From CAYQEC01 sp964416425 (GTDB taxonomy: Bacteria > Actinomycetota > Acidimicrobiia > Spongiisociales > UBA5794): a stretch of 64,000 nt of DNA. Shown piece after piece: positions 1-9,122 of this stretch. The stretch lies in contig CAYQEC010000001.1 in the NCBI GenBank assembly GCA_964416425.1, positions 62,001-126,000 on the forward strand. Reading direction: 5' to 3'. Position 1 is the stretch's first letter; each line of letters begins with the position of its first letter. The position numbers and the translations under genes are program-made. The notes under the pieces were generated by a model. That model did no database searches and was not told where the DNA came from. It saw only the letters and a program-made list of their open reading frames with translations.

Positions 1-342
1 CTGGCGGCCCACCCCAAGCATCCGGGGACCCCCACCCACTGGGTGCCCGCCCACGGCGACTTCGCCCCCTGGAACCTGCGGCATTTTCGCCGCAATGGGA
101 CCTTCCTCATCGACTGGGAGGAGGCCAGCTGGGCGCCGCCGGGAAGCGACCTGGTGTACTACGCCGCCTGTGCCGCCGCCCTGGGACGACCGGTGCGCGG
201 CTTCGCCATCGCGCCGGACGAGGCCGCCCGCTTCTGCTGGCACCATGTCCGGTGCCGCATCGACCGCCGCCTGGAACGGGGGGGAACGGTGACCGACCTC
301 GATCGGAGGCTGCTCGACGCCCTCGCCCCCGGCGCTGTCTAG
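1..342 (+). CDS. Phosphotransferase (APH/choline kinase-like), C-terminal part
   Basis: The reading frame is open from the first base, so this is the last 113 residues of a longer protein. It holds the kinase-like catalytic loop HGDFAPWN near residues 18-25 (catalytic Asp and Asn) and the metal-binding segment LIDWEEA near residues 37-43, in the order and spacing of the aminoglycoside/choline phosphotransferase fold. The substrate cannot be told from this half. A nucleotidyltransferase-like gene follows on the opposite strand and a polysaccharide export gene lies beyond it, so a sugar or lipid-linked substrate is possible, but that is inference. Confidence 0.8.
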   Translation: MAAHPKHPGTPTHWVPAHGDFAPWNLRHFRRNGTFLIDWEEASWAPPGSDLVYYAACAAALGRPVRGFAIAPDEAARFCWHHVRCRIDRRLERGGTVTDLDRRLLDALAPGAV

Positions 343-367
343 CGCTCCTGCCGCGGCCTCGCCGCCG

Positions 368-1552
368 TCACTCTGCCTCGGATTCTCCGTCGGCCCGGAA
401 CGAGGTCCGCCGCCTCCGCCACCGGAACGACTCGCCGCGGCGGCGCTGTTCCCGGTTGCGGCGGTGGCGCTCCCAGGCGAGGCGGGTCCGGAACGAGACC
501 AGCCGCCACAGATACGGTCCGCGGGTGTCGGGGTGCAGGTAGGCGACCAGCCTCATGGGCGGGAAGATGAGGCGCCACCACCAGCGGAAGGCCTCCCACC
601 GTCGGCCCTTCATCGTGAAGGGGATCCAGTAGCGGGTCCGTACCATTCGTGACATGCCGACGTGGCCCTGGAGCCGGCTGCTGGCTGGCCACGCCGCGTT
701 CCACAAGCGCCGCGCCAGGTATCCGCTCGGCGGGATGGGAACATCGAGGTCGAGCCAGGAGGCCACGACACGCAGCGACTCGTAGGTGTGCAGCGCCAGG
801 CCCTCACCACGCACAAAACGGTCGACGAGCTCCCAGTCGATATCGGAGCCGCCGATGATCCGGGCCACGTCGACGAAGCCGAGGAGGTAGGAGAAGCGAT
901 CCTTCTGGAGGTGGAGCAGGGCTTGCACGAGTGCGACCTCGGGCCCGAGCACGCGAATCTCGACACCGTTGGGAGTGGAAACAGTCGATGTCGTCCGCCA
1001 GATCAGATCGAGCTGGCGGACCGGGATGCCGAGCTTGATCGGCTCCTGGTGCACGTCGATGGCGACACCGGTCGGGAGGTGGAGGTCGACTCCCTGAACC
1101 GCGCCGCCGTCGATCATGGCCTGGATCGTGCCCGCCACCGGATGGTCCGGCTGCAGCAGGCCCACCAGCTCGCCGATCCGGCCGAGGTGGGAGGGCGCCA
1201 CGAAGACGTCGATGTCGGCGCAGGGACGCAGCCCCTCCCCGCCATACCAGCGGGTCTCGCTGGTGACGCCCTTGAAGGCCGCCAGGTCGATACCGTGTTG
1301 GGCCGCCACCTCATCGATGTGGATCAGTTCCCGCCACAGCATCTGATTCGACACCCGGATGGCGAGCCGGTGCTGGGCCAGCCCGGCGCTGAGCGCCTCC
1401 GGGAAGGCGACGCCCTGGGTGGTGACGGCATCATGGAGCAATCCGAGCATGCGATGCTCCGCCGCCGAGGCGACGAGGGTCTTCGGGTCGGCGACGCCGC
1501 TCACCGGCCGGCCGGCGGCGACGTCGAGCAGCGCCGGATGGGGCCTACTCAC
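368..1552 (-). CDS. Nucleotidyltransferase family protein (NTP_transf_5-like)
   Basis: 394 residues from a GTG start. The central stretch FKGVTSETRWYG followed by RPCADIDVFV matches the signature of the uncharacterised nucleotidyltransferase family often found in polysaccharide and lasso-peptide loci; the Asp-Ile-Asp is the likely metal-binding pair. The C-terminus is very Arg-rich. It is transcribed away from the Wzz/BY-kinase gene across a 184-bp gap, so the two may share a divergent promoter region. Role inferred: modification of a sugar or a surface-polymer intermediate. The exact reaction is unknown for the family. Confidence 0.7.
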   Translation of the reverse strand: MSRPHPALLDVAAGRPVSGVADPKTLVASAAEHRMLGLLHDAVTTQGVAFPEALSAGLAQHRLAIRVSNQMLWRELIHIDEVAAQHGIDLAAFKGVTSETRWYGGEGLRPCADIDVFVAPSHLGRIGELVGLLQPDHPVAGTIQAMIDGGAVQGVDLHLPTGVAIDVHQEPIKLGIPVRQLDLIWRTTSTVSTPNGVEIRVLGPEVALVQALLHLQKDRFSYLLGFVDVARIIGGSDIDWELVDRFVRGEGLALHTYESLRVVASWLDLDVPIPPSGYLARRLWNAAWPASSRLQGHVGMSRMVRTRYWIPFTMKGRRWEAFRWWWRLIFPPMRLVAYLHPDTRGPYLWRLVSFRTRLAWERHRRNREQRRRGESFRWRRRRTSFRADGESEAE

Positions 1553-1736
1553 GAGGAATCCCGGCCCCGGATCATCGCCATGCCCGGCTCATGGCCATCG
1601 TTTGCCCCATGTTCGGTCATTCCCCGCTCGATCGCAGCGCATCCGCCAGTGGAGTGAGGATGATATCGTGCCACGGTCGCAAACCGGCACCGGGAACCAA
1701 GAGGGGTTCCCACATATCGTGGCCAGGGAGATTCCG

Positions 1737-3560
1737 ATGCAGCAGCCGGGAGAGTTCGGTACCATCGAGCCGACCCTGCTGCGCGCCGTGTGGCGCTATC
1801 GCTGGCTGATGCTCGCCATCACGGTAGCGACAATCCTGGGCGCGTGGCTGTACTCGAACGCCACCGCGGTCGAGGAGTTCGAGGCCGAGGCGTCGATGCA
1901 GGTGGAGGATCCCCAGTCCTCCATCTTGTTCACCAACTCCCCGGGCACCCGCCGGGTGGAATACGTGGCCGATCAGGCTGAGATCCTGCAATCGGGCGAC
2001 GTCGCCCAGCGGGCCGCCGACATCGCCGGCAAGACCGACCCCACGTTCCCCTACGCCACCGAGGACATCCTGCTCCAGACCGACATCGAGGTGACGAGCG
2101 ACGCCGGATCGGTCATCCTCATCCGCTTCGTCGCCACCCAGGCCGATTGGGCGACCCTCGGCGCCAATTCGCTGATCGCGGCCTACAAGGAGCTGCTCGC
2201 CGACGAGACCGAGGCCAGCTACGCCTCCCGGGTCAAGGTGCTCGACGAGCGCATCGCCGAGATCGAGAAGGAGGTCGCCGACCTCAACAGCCGGATCGAT
2301 GCCCTGTCGCAGCCGTCGGAGGACGCCGTCCGGCTAGAGGACCGGCTCGCCGAGCTGCGAGTCCAGCTGCTCACCCTCAGCGCCGAGCGGGACCGCACCA
2401 GCGACTCGGCCCGGCTCCAGGCGATCCGGACCGAGGTCAACGACCTCAGCAACGAGGTGACGCTCTTCGAGAAGCTGCTCATCATCGAGAGCACCGATCC
2501 CGACATCGCCGAGTTGCAGCAGCGGCGCAGCCAGCTCCTTCAACAGATCGACGACCTCACCATCCAGAGCAACGGGATCGTGGTCGACAGCCAGCTCCTC
2601 GGGAGCGGGGTGGTGCTCACCAACCCGGCGGTGACCGCGGCGCCCCTCGAAAGCGGGCCCCGCAAGTACCTCATCGTTGGCGTATTCCTGGGATTACTCG
2701 CCAGCAGCTCCCTCGCCTACCTGCTGGCGCTGCGCCACCGCACCATCGAGAACCGCTCCCAGCCGGAGCTGATCCTGCATGCCCCGTTGGTGGCCAGCGT
2801 CCCCAACTTCCGCCTCGAGGGCATCAAGGCGCTGCTCCCGGTTCGCCTCGCCCCTCGCTCGGCGTCGGCCGAGGCTTTCCGTTTTGCCGCGGCCGCTCTT
2901 GGTCTGCGGCGCGGGCGCTCCGCCCAGGGAACACTGACAGGCGCCAGCAACACGGTGATGGTGTGCTCGGGGAGCGCCGGCGACGGCAAGACGATCACCG
3001 CTGTCAACACCGCCCTCGCCGGGGCGCGGGAGGGGAAGCGGGTGCTACTCATCGATGCCGACTTCGGCAACCAGGCCGCCACCGAGCTCCTCGCCCCCGG
3101 GATCCATCCCGAGATGGGAATGACCGAGGTGGTCGAGACCGGCGCCGCTCTCGCCGATGCCATCATCCTGATCGAGGGTACCGAGTCGGCCGGCCTCCAC
3201 CTCCTCCCCCGCGGTTGGCGCCAGACCACTGGCCCCGAGTTCTTCCGGCTCCCGGCGACCCGGGAGTTCCTCACCAGGATCCAGGAGTACTACGACCTCG
3301 TGCTGGTCGATGCGCCTCCCCTGCTCCAGGTCGCCTACGCCAGCACCGTGGCAAGCATGGTCGACCGGCTGCTGATCGTGGTGCGGCATCATGGCCTGGC
3401 GGCCGAGCTGGAGGAACTACAGGACCGACTCGAGTTCATCGGGACGCCCACCATCGGGTACGTCTACAACCTGGCGCCGCTGCGGTACGAGATGACCCGC
3501 ACCGAAGGCTCCATGAAGGACGTGCTGGGGACCTCGGACCGTCTCGAAGCCGAAGAGTGA
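1737..3560 (+). CDS. Chain-length determinant / BY-type tyrosine kinase fusion (Wzz-CpsD-like)
   Basis: 607 residues from the ATG at 1737, chosen because AGGGAG lies about 7 bases upstream; the frame stays open further upstream without a better start. Order: N-terminal cytoplasmic stub, membrane helix (about 20-40), extracytoplasmic Wzz-like region with a long coiled coil (about 165-250), second membrane helix (about 310-331), then a P-loop kinase domain with Walker A GSAGDGKT (about 411), Walker A' VLLIDADF and Walker B LVLVDAPP (about 520). This is the layout of actinobacterial polysaccharide co-polymerase/autokinases controlling exopolysaccharide length and export. The C-terminus lacks an obvious Tyr cluster; only a few Tyr (YVYN, RYEM) are present, so autophosphorylation is uncertain. 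Confidence 0.85.
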   Translation: MQQPGEFGTIEPTLLRAVWRYRWLMLAITVATILGAWLYSNATAVEEFEAEASMQVEDPQSSILFTNSPGTRRVEYVADQAEILQSGDVAQRAADIAGKTDPTFPYATEDILLQTDIEVTSDAGSVILIRFVATQADWATLGANSLIAAYKELLADETEASYASRVKVLDERIAEIEKEVADLNSRIDALSQPSEDAVRLEDRLAELRVQLLTLSAERDRTSDSARLQAIRTEVNDLSNEVTLFEKLLIIESTDPDIAELQQRRSQLLQQIDDLTIQSNGIVVDSQLLGSGVVLTNPAVTAAPLESGPRKYLIVGVFLGLLASSSLAYLLALRHRTIENRSQPELILHAPLVASVPNFRLEGIKALLPVRLAPRSASAEAFRFAAAALGLRRGRSAQGTLTGASNTVMVCSGSAGDGKTITAVNTALAGAREGKRVLLIDADFGNQAATELLAPGIHPEMGMTEVVETGAALADAIILIEGTESAGLHLLPRGWRQTTGPEFFRLPATREFLTRIQEYYDLVLVDAPPLLQVAYASTVASMVDRLLIVVRHHGLAAELEELQDRLEFIGTPTIGYVYNLAPLRYEMTRTEGSMKDVLGTSDRLEAEE

Positions 3561-3579
3561 GTCACAGGCGCCGACCGCG

Positions 3580-5355
3580 ATGAGCGCGGAGGCGTGGCTC
3601 ACGCTCCTGGTCCTGACCGTGGCCATCTTCGCCATGGTGCGCGACCTGGTGCCACCGGCGGTGGCGATCCTGGGCGGGACGGTGGTGCTGCTGCTCGCCG
3701 ACGTGATAACACCCGAGGAGGCGTTCTCCGGGTTCTCCAACCCGGCCCCGCTCACGATCGCGGTGCTCTACATCCTGGCGGCGGCCGCCGCTCGCACCGG
3801 GCTGTTGCAACCACTGGTGGCGTCCACCCTCGGCGGCAAACGGTCGGTGCGGGCCGGCCTGGGGCGGTTGCTGCCACCGGTGGCGCTCGCGTCGTCGGTG
3901 CTCAACAACACCCCCATCGTCGCCATGCTGGTGCCGGAGGTCGGCAACTGGGCGACCCGCCACGGCCGGCAGCCGTCCCGGTTCCTCATGCCCCTCTCCT
4001 TCGCCGCCATCCTCGGGGGAACGGTGACGTTGATCGGGACCTCCACCAACCTCGTCGTGTCGGGCCTGCTCGAGGCCGCCGGGCACGAGCCACTCGGGTT
4101 CTTCGAGATCACCAAGGTCGGCCTCCCGATCGCGGTGCTCGGGGTCGGCCTCGTGGTGCTGCTGGCACCGCGCCTGCTCCCGGACCGGCCCTCGGTTCAG
4201 GACGAGCTCACCGAGCGGATGCGCGAGTTCACGGTGGACATGACCGTCGACCGGGGTGGGCCACTCGACGGCGTCACCGTGGAGGAGGCCGGGCTGCGCG
4301 ATCTCGCCGGGGTGTTCCTCGTCGAGGTGAGCCGGGGCGACGAGGCGATCGTGCCGGTGTCGCCCACCACCCGGCTCCACGGCGACGACTCGCTGCGTTT
4401 CGTCGGCCGGGCCGGCGACGTCGTCGACCTCCACAGCATGCGGGGTCTGCGCTCCGGCGCCGCCGACCACATGCGCCGCTTCGACCTGGAGCGCTCCAAC
4501 TTCTTCGAGGCGGTGGTGGGAGCAACCTCGCCCCTCATCGGCAAGACGCTCAAGGAGGCCGGCTTCCGCGGCACCTACGGTGGGGCGGTGGTGGCGGTGC
4601 ACCGGGCCGGGCAGCGGGTCGACGCCAAGCTCGGGGAGGTGCCGTTGCGGGTCGGGGACACGCTGGTGGTGCTGAGCGACGAGAACTTCCGGGAACGGTG
4701 GATGGATCGGGGTGACTTCCTGCTCGTCTCCCGTCTCGGCAGCTCCCCGATGGTCGCCTCGGGGAAGCGCCCGCTGGCGGCGGCGATCCTGCTCGGGGTG
4801 GTGTTGCTCGCCGCCACCGGGACGGTGTCGGTGCTCAAGGCCGCCCTGCTCGGCGCTCTCGCCGTGCTCGCCTTCCGGGTGCTGCGTCCCGGGGAGGCCC
4901 GCAGCGCCATCGATCTCGACGTCGTGCTGCTCATCGCCGGCGGCTTCGGCCTCGCCGCCGCCATGGAGAAGTCGGGGCTGGCGGAGACGATCGCCAATGG
5001 GTTGGTCGACACCTTCGGAACCCTGGGAAGCATCGGGGGTCTACTCGGCATCGTGCTCGCCACCATCCTGCTCACCGAGACCGTGTCGAACACCGCCGCC
5101 GCCCTCATCGTCTTCCCCATCGCCGCCTCGGCGGCCGAGGCCCTCGGCTACGACCTGCGAGGTGTCGCCATCGCGGTGGCGGTGGCCGCCTCTGCCTCGT
5201 TCCTCACCCCGGTCGGCTACCAGACCAACGTGATGGTGTACGGGCCCGGCGGCTACCGCTACACGGACTACTCGCGACTGGGGGCGCCGCTCACCGCCCT
5301 CGCCGTCACCGCCATCCTCGTCATCGTCCCGCTCGGGTGGCCGCTGACCGGATGA
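3580..5355 (+). CDS. SLC13/DASS-type anion permease with two RCK_C domains
   Basis: 591 residues. Two blocks of membrane helices flank a soluble middle (about 205-380) holding two TrkA-C/RCK_C-like repeats, the usual build of large bacterial DASS permeases. The duplicated transport signatures are visible: NNTPIVAML and IGTSTNLVVSG in the first half, TETVSNTAAALIVFP and LTPVGYQTN in the second; the Ser-Asn-Thr motifs bind sodium and substrate carboxylate in the family. It probably imports a dicarboxylate or sulfate with sodium; the substrate is not readable from sequence. It starts 19 bases after the kinase gene stop and may be co-transcribed with it. A hairpin terminator candidate follows. 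Confidence 0.85.
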   Translation: MSAEAWLTLLVLTVAIFAMVRDLVPPAVAILGGTVVLLLADVITPEEAFSGFSNPAPLTIAVLYILAAAAARTGLLQPLVASTLGGKRSVRAGLGRLLPPVALASSVLNNTPIVAMLVPEVGNWATRHGRQPSRFLMPLSFAAILGGTVTLIGTSTNLVVSGLLEAAGHEPLGFFEITKVGLPIAVLGVGLVVLLAPRLLPDRPSVQDELTERMREFTVDMTVDRGGPLDGVTVEEAGLRDLAGVFLVEVSRGDEAIVPVSPTTRLHGDDSLRFVGRAGDVVDLHSMRGLRSGAADHMRRFDLERSNFFEAVVGATSPLIGKTLKEAGFRGTYGGAVVAVHRAGQRVDAKLGEVPLRVGDTLVVLSDENFRERWMDRGDFLLVSRLGSSPMVASGKRPLAAAILLGVVLLAATGTVSVLKAALLGALAVLAFRVLRPGEARSAIDLDVVLLIAGGFGLAAAMEKSGLAETIANGLVDTFGTLGSIGGLLGIVLATILLTETVSNTAAALIVFPIAASAAEALGYDLRGVAIAVAVAASASFLTPVGYQTNVMVYGPGGYRYTDYSRLGAPLTALAVTAILVIVPLGWPLTG

Positions 5356-5374
5356 CGCTGCCGCAACACCTCGC

Positions 5375-5397
5375 CGGCAACGGCGCGGTTGCCGTTT
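5375..5397 (+). terminator. Candidate intrinsic terminator after the DASS permease gene
   Basis: A perfect 7-bp stem (CGGCAAC / GTTGCCG) with a 6-base loop is followed directly by TTT. It lies 20 bases beyond the permease stop codon, where a terminator is expected. The short T tract makes it weak by E. coli standards, which is common in high-GC actinobacteria. Confidence 0.55.
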
Positions 5398-5562
5398 CCC
5401 TAAGTCGGCTCCGGCGAGCGGCCGATACCCGGCGAGAGTCAGGATGAGGACGACGTCGATGACGAGGGCCGTCGCCAGGACGCCGAGTGCGATCCGGTGG
5501 GGGTTGCGGAGTCCGACTCGTCGCCGGCCGGTTTCCTCGTTTAACCTGACCCTGGACCCCCA

Positions 5563-6735
5563 GTGACAGGCCGTGCCGTGACCAGGAACCGATCAGCGCA
5601 CCGCCCGAAGGCGGCTTCCCGCCTCCCGTTCGCCCTGGCGTTCGTCGCCGCCCTCACCTTGGTGGCCGCCACCGTGCTGGGGACGACGCCGGCCGAGGCG
5701 AACATGACGTCTTGCCCCGCATCGATTCAGGTCGAGCAGGGCGGCTCGAGCAACGCCACCGTCTCGATGAACTCCCCAGATGGAGGCGCCTTCCTCACCG
5801 TTAGCGCCTCCGGGGTCTCGGCCCAGGTTCTCGCCCCCGGCGCCCGCACCTCCGCCGGATCATGGAGCAATGGAGTCCGCGTTTCTGCTGGAGCGACTGC
5901 GAGTGGAAGTGGTTCGGTCACAGTGACCGAGAACGGCGCCACCGGGCCGATCGACTCATGCACCATCAGCGTCTCGATCATTCCCACCACGACCACGACC
6001 ACCACTTCGACGACCACCACTACGACCACGACCCGGCCGCCGACGACGACCACGACCCAACCCCCCACCACGACCACCTCCACGACGACGACCACCGTCC
6101 CCCCCACCACGACCACGAGCTCGACCACCACCACCTCGACCACGACCACCACCACCACCACCGTCCCCCCCACCACGACCAGCTCGACCACCACCTCCAC
6201 GACGGCGCCGCCGTTCGCGGTGACGACCCTCCCCGACGACCCGGCCGCCATCGGGAGCACCGACGGTGGGGGGAGCGACTTCCTCTCGGAGAACTGGTGG
6301 TGGCTCACCATCATCGGTCTGGTGCTGATCGCCCTCATCGCCTCGGTGGCGGTGCTCCGGCCCGACATTCCCGGCTTCGGGGGCAGGGTCCGGGCCGCGG
6401 GGCCGGCAGCGGCGACTCGCCGCCGTCCCGACGGCCGTCCGGGTCGCCGTGGTCCCGGGCAGTGGCTGCGGGACACCGTCTCGCCGGACCGCTACGCCCG
6501 ACGCCCGGGCCGGGTACGGGGCCCGTCGGTCGGCCAGCGGGTCCGCCAGACCAAGGTGGCCCAGGGCATCGAGGACAAGGTGGCCCGCCCCAAGGTGAAG
6601 GGGCCGTCGCTGTGGCAGCGGATCCGCAATGCCAGCCCCTTTGGCTGGTTCCGCGATTCCGAGATCGCCGACTCCTTCCGGGCCCGCTCCTCCGCCCGCA
6701 AGGTCCGCCGCGACATCAAGCGCCGCGGCCACTGA
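5563..6735 (+). CDS. Thr-rich single-pass membrane protein with secreted domain
   Basis: 390 residues from GTG (another in-frame GTG lies five codons on). Order: N-terminal signal segment with likely cleavage after AEA; a small beta-rich extracellular domain of about 95 residues with two Cys (SCP near 50 and SCT near 132); a 74-residue tract of almost pure Thr with Pro spacers (about 141-214); one membrane helix starting WWWLTIIG (about 245-267); and a 120-residue cytoplasmic tail very rich in Arg, Lys and Pro. The Thr tract is a probable O-mannosylated stalk. The function is unknown. It resembles no catalytic family I recognise. The basic tail could bind membrane or nucleic acid; that is speculation. 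Confidence 0.75.
   Translation: MTGRAVTRNRSAHRPKAASRLPFALAFVAALTLVAATVLGTTPAEANMTSCPASIQVEQGGSSNATVSMNSPDGGAFLTVSASGVSAQVLAPGARTSAGSWSNGVRVSAGATASGSGSVTVTENGATGPIDSCTISVSIIPTTTTTTTSTTTTTTTTRPPTTTTTQPPTTTTSTTTTTVPPTTTTSSTTTTSTTTTTTTTVPPTTTSSTTTSTTAPPFAVTTLPDDPAAIGSTDGGGSDFLSENWWWLTIIGLVLIALIASVAVLRPDIPGFGGRVRAAGPAAATRRRPDGRPGRRGPGQWLRDTVSPDRYARRPGRVRGPSVGQRVRQTKVAQGIEDKVARPKVKGPSLWQRIRNASPFGWFRDSEIADSFRARSSARKVRRDIKRRGH
5983..6204 (+). repeat. Low-complexity ACC/ACG tract coding poly-Thr stalk
   Basis: An irregular run of ACC, ACG and CCC codons with interspersed TCG makes a Thr-Pro-Ser stalk in the gene at 5563. Codon alternation (ACC/ACG) has kept it from being a perfect microsatellite, but the length is probably variable between strains. 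Confidence 0.8.
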
Positions 6736-6762
6736 GCTCCGGCGCCTCCGGACCCTCCCGGA

Positions 6763-7449
6763 TCAGATCCTGGGGCGTACCGCCCGCACCGCCCCGGAAT
6801 GCAGCGTGACCGGACCGGTCGCCGTCTCCACCACGAGCCCCCCGTCGGAGGCGACGTCCACCGCCCGCCCCTCCCCGGCCGGCTCCCAGGTCACGTCCCG
6901 GCCCACGTTTACGCAGGCCTCCCGATACTCGTCCCGTCCCCACCCGGGATCGTCGAGCCGGCCGAGCAACCGGCCCGCCCACGACGCCGCCAGCGCCGCG
7001 GCCGCCTCCGGGCCGGGATCGACGGGGAGGATCCCGGCGGCGCCGCCCGGCGGGTCGGGCCACCACAGGTTCACGCCGCACCCACAGATCGCCACCGCAC
7101 CGTGGACCTCGACCAGGATGCCTCCCACCTTCCCGTCCCCGGTTACCAGATCGTTGGGCCAGGCGAGCCCGGCGTCGACTCGCACCAGGTCCGCCAGGGC
7201 CTCCCGCACCGCCAGGCCCACCGTCAGCGGGAGCGTGGCCGGCGGCCCCGGAGGGACGAACCCGACCGCCAGTGAAGAGTACATCGCCCGGGGTGACTGC
7301 CACCACGGGTTGCCGGAGCGGCCCCGTCCCGACGTCTGCCGGTCGACCACCACCAACACCGGCTGTGCCCCGTTCCCGAACGACTCGTACGCCAGATCCT
7401 GGGTGGAGGCGGCTTCGGGCCGGGTGATCGTCGCGTAGGGTGTAGCCAT
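6763..7449 (-). CDS. birA: Biotin--[biotin carboxyl-carrier protein] ligase (no DNA-binding domain)
   Basis: 228 residues from the ATG at 7449. Catalytic landmarks are all present: the biotinoyl-AMP loop GRGRSGNPWW (41-50), WPND (97-100), the Lys of KVGG (107) and GCGVNL (123-128), then a small C-terminal SH3-like domain. There is no N-terminal helix-turn-helix, so this is a class I, non-repressor ligase. It biotinylates the carrier Lys of acyl-CoA carboxylase; the alpha subunit carrying that domain is encoded about 1.7 kb away, and the beta subunit gene starts 58 bases off in the divergent direction. Confidence 0.93.
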   Translation of the reverse strand: MATPYATITRPEAASTQDLAYESFGNGAQPVLVVVDRQTSGRGRSGNPWWQSPRAMYSSLAVGFVPPGPPATLPLTVGLAVREALADLVRVDAGLAWPNDLVTGDGKVGGILVEVHGAVAICGCGVNLWWPDPPGGAAGILPVDPGPEAAAALAASWAGRLLGRLDDPGWGRDEYREACVNVGRDVTWEPAGEGRAVDVASDGGLVVETATGPVTLHSGAVRAVRPRI

Positions 7450-7507
7450 CTCGCCGGTTCGTGAGTCAGAGATACACAGGCGCAGCGAGCATACCGGAGA
7501 CCCCACC

Positions 7508-9058
7508 GTGAGCACCGACGAACAGATCGAGCAGCTGCGCCGCCTCCGCCAGGAGGCGATGGCGCCCGCCAGCCAGCGCGCCGTCGACCGCCAGCACGAC
7601 GCCGGCAAGCTCACCGCCCGGGAACGCCTCGACCTCCTCCTCGACAAGGGCTCCTTCCAGGAGCTCGACATGTTCGCCCGCCACCAGGCCGCCGGGTTCG
7701 GCATCGAGGAGCGCCGGCCCCTCGGCGACGCCGTCATCACCGGGTGGGGCACGATCGACGGCCGCACCGTGTTCGTCTTCGCCGAGGACTTCACCGCCTT
7801 CGGGGGCAGCCTCGGGGAGGTCGTCGCCGACAAGATCTGCAAGATCATCGACCTCGCCCTCGACACCGGCGCCCCCCTCGTCGCCCTCAAGGACTCCGGA
7901 GGCGCCCGCATCCAGGAAGGGGTGGTGGCCCTCGACGGCTACGGCCGCATCTTCGAGCGCAACGTGCGGGCCTCGGGGGTCATCCCCCAGATCTCGGTGA
8001 TCATGGGCCCCTGCGCCGGCGGCGCCGTCTACTCCCCCGCCATCACCGACTTCGTCTACCAGGTGGAGGAGACCTCCCACCTCTTCATCACCGGTCCCGA
8101 CGTGATCAAGGCCGTCACCGGCGAGGAGGTCACCTTCGAGCAACTCGGCGGCGCCCACACCCACGCCAGCAACTCGGGGGTGACCCATTTCGTCACGGCC
8201 ACCGGTCGTGCCGCCCTCGAGGAGATCCGCTACCTGCTGTCGTTCCTCCCCAGCAACAACATGGAGGTGCCCCCCTACTTCATCCCGCTCGACCGGCCCG
8301 ACCGGATGGAGGAAGCCCTCACCGAGATCATCCCGACGTCGGCCACCCAGCCCTACGACGTCGTCGATCTGATCGAGATGGTCGTCGACGACGGCGAGTT
8401 CTACCAGGTGCACGAGCACTTCGCCGAGAACATCGTGGTCGGCTTCGCCCGCCTCGACGGCTACGCGGTCGGGATCGTCGGCAACCAACCGGCGGTGCTC
8501 GCCGGGACCCTCGACATCTCCGCCTCGGTGAAAGCCGCCCGCTTCATCCGCTTCTGCGACGCCTTCAACGTCCCCGTCATCAGTTTCGTCGACGTCCCCG
8601 GCTTCCTCCCCGGCGTCGACCAGGAGCACAACGGCATCATCCGCCACGGCGCCAAGCTGCTCTACGCCTACGCCGAGGCCACCGTCCCCAAGGTGACCGT
8701 CATCACCCGCAAGGCCTACGGCGGGGCCTACGTGGTCATGAACTCGCGGGCGCTGCGAGCCGACGTCGTGTTCGCCTGGCCGACCGCCCAGATCGCGGTG
8801 ATGGGGGCGCAGGGTGCCGTCAATGTGATCCATCGCCGCGACCTCGCTGCCGCCGAGGATCCGGACGCCAAGCGGGACGAGCTGATCTCCGAGTACGAGG
8901 AGCGCTTCAACAACCCGTACCTGGCGGCGGAACGGGGCCTGGTGGACGACGTGATCGAGCCGCGGGAGACCCGGCCCCGCCTCATCCGGGTGCTGGAGAT
9001 GCTCCGCACCAAGCGGGAGTCGATGCCGCCGAGGAAGCACGGGAACATCCCGCTCTGA
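7508..9058 (+). CDS. pccB: Acyl-CoA carboxylase, carboxyltransferase beta subunit (propionyl/acetyl-CoA)
   Basis: 516 residues from GTG, full length for the family. It transfers CO2 from carboxybiotin to an acyl-CoA in the cytoplasm. Both crotonase-like halves are seen, with oxyanion-hole glycines at GGARIQEG and at KAYGGAYVV, and the conserved FVDVPGFLPG. In Streptomyces enzymes the residue after GGAY is Asp in propionyl-CoA and Ile in acetyl-CoA preferring subunits; here it is Val, so specificity is not settled by that site (inference from memory of those structures). The nearby mutase argues for propionyl-CoA. The alpha subunit follows after 64 bases. Confidence 0.92.
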   Translation: MSTDEQIEQLRRLRQEAMAPASQRAVDRQHDAGKLTARERLDLLLDKGSFQELDMFARHQAAGFGIEERRPLGDAVITGWGTIDGRTVFVFAEDFTAFGGSLGEVVADKICKIIDLALDTGAPLVALKDSGGARIQEGVVALDGYGRIFERNVRASGVIPQISVIMGPCAGGAVYSPAITDFVYQVEETSHLFITGPDVIKAVTGEEVTFEQLGGAHTHASNSGVTHFVTATGRAALEEIRYLLSFLPSNNMEVPPYFIPLDRPDRMEEALTEIIPTSATQPYDVVDLIEMVVDDGEFYQVHEHFAENIVVGFARLDGYAVGIVGNQPAVLAGTLDISASVKAARFIRFCDAFNVPVISFVDVPGFLPGVDQEHNGIIRHGAKLLYAYAEATVPKVTVITRKAYGGAYVVMNSRALRADVVFAWPTAQIAVMGAQGAVNVIHRRDLAAAEDPDAKRDELISEYEERFNNPYLAAERGLVDDVIEPRETRPRLIRVLEMLRTKRESMPPRKHGNIPL

Positions 9059-9110
9059 TGGCTGCCCGTCCCGCCACGCCGGTCGGGCCCGCCACCCCGG
9101 ATCCGCCTCC

Positions 9111-9116
9111 TAGGAT
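9111..9116 (+). promoter_or_regulatory. -10 element of a probable leaderless promoter for the carboxylase alpha gene
   Basis: TAGGAT sits six bases before the GTG start at 9123, which would place transcription initiation on or beside the start codon. No Shine-Dalgarno sequence fits in between. It suggests the alpha gene has its own promoter inside the carboxylase operon. Confidence 0.5.
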
Positions 9117-9122
9117 GCCGTC

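Noticed and set aside
662..1657. Plus-strand open frame of more than 300 codons opposite the nucleotidyltransferase gene
   Set aside because: The opposite strand encodes a family motif (RPCADIDVFV) with correct codon bias; this frame has none.
5400..5560. Minus-strand open frame with a clear hydrophobic helix (IALGVLATALVIDVVLILTLAGY)
   Set aside because: It has no ATG, GTG or TTG in a usable place and no stop soon after the helix; it runs on into antisense of the permease gene. It may be a gene relic, but I cannot support a call.
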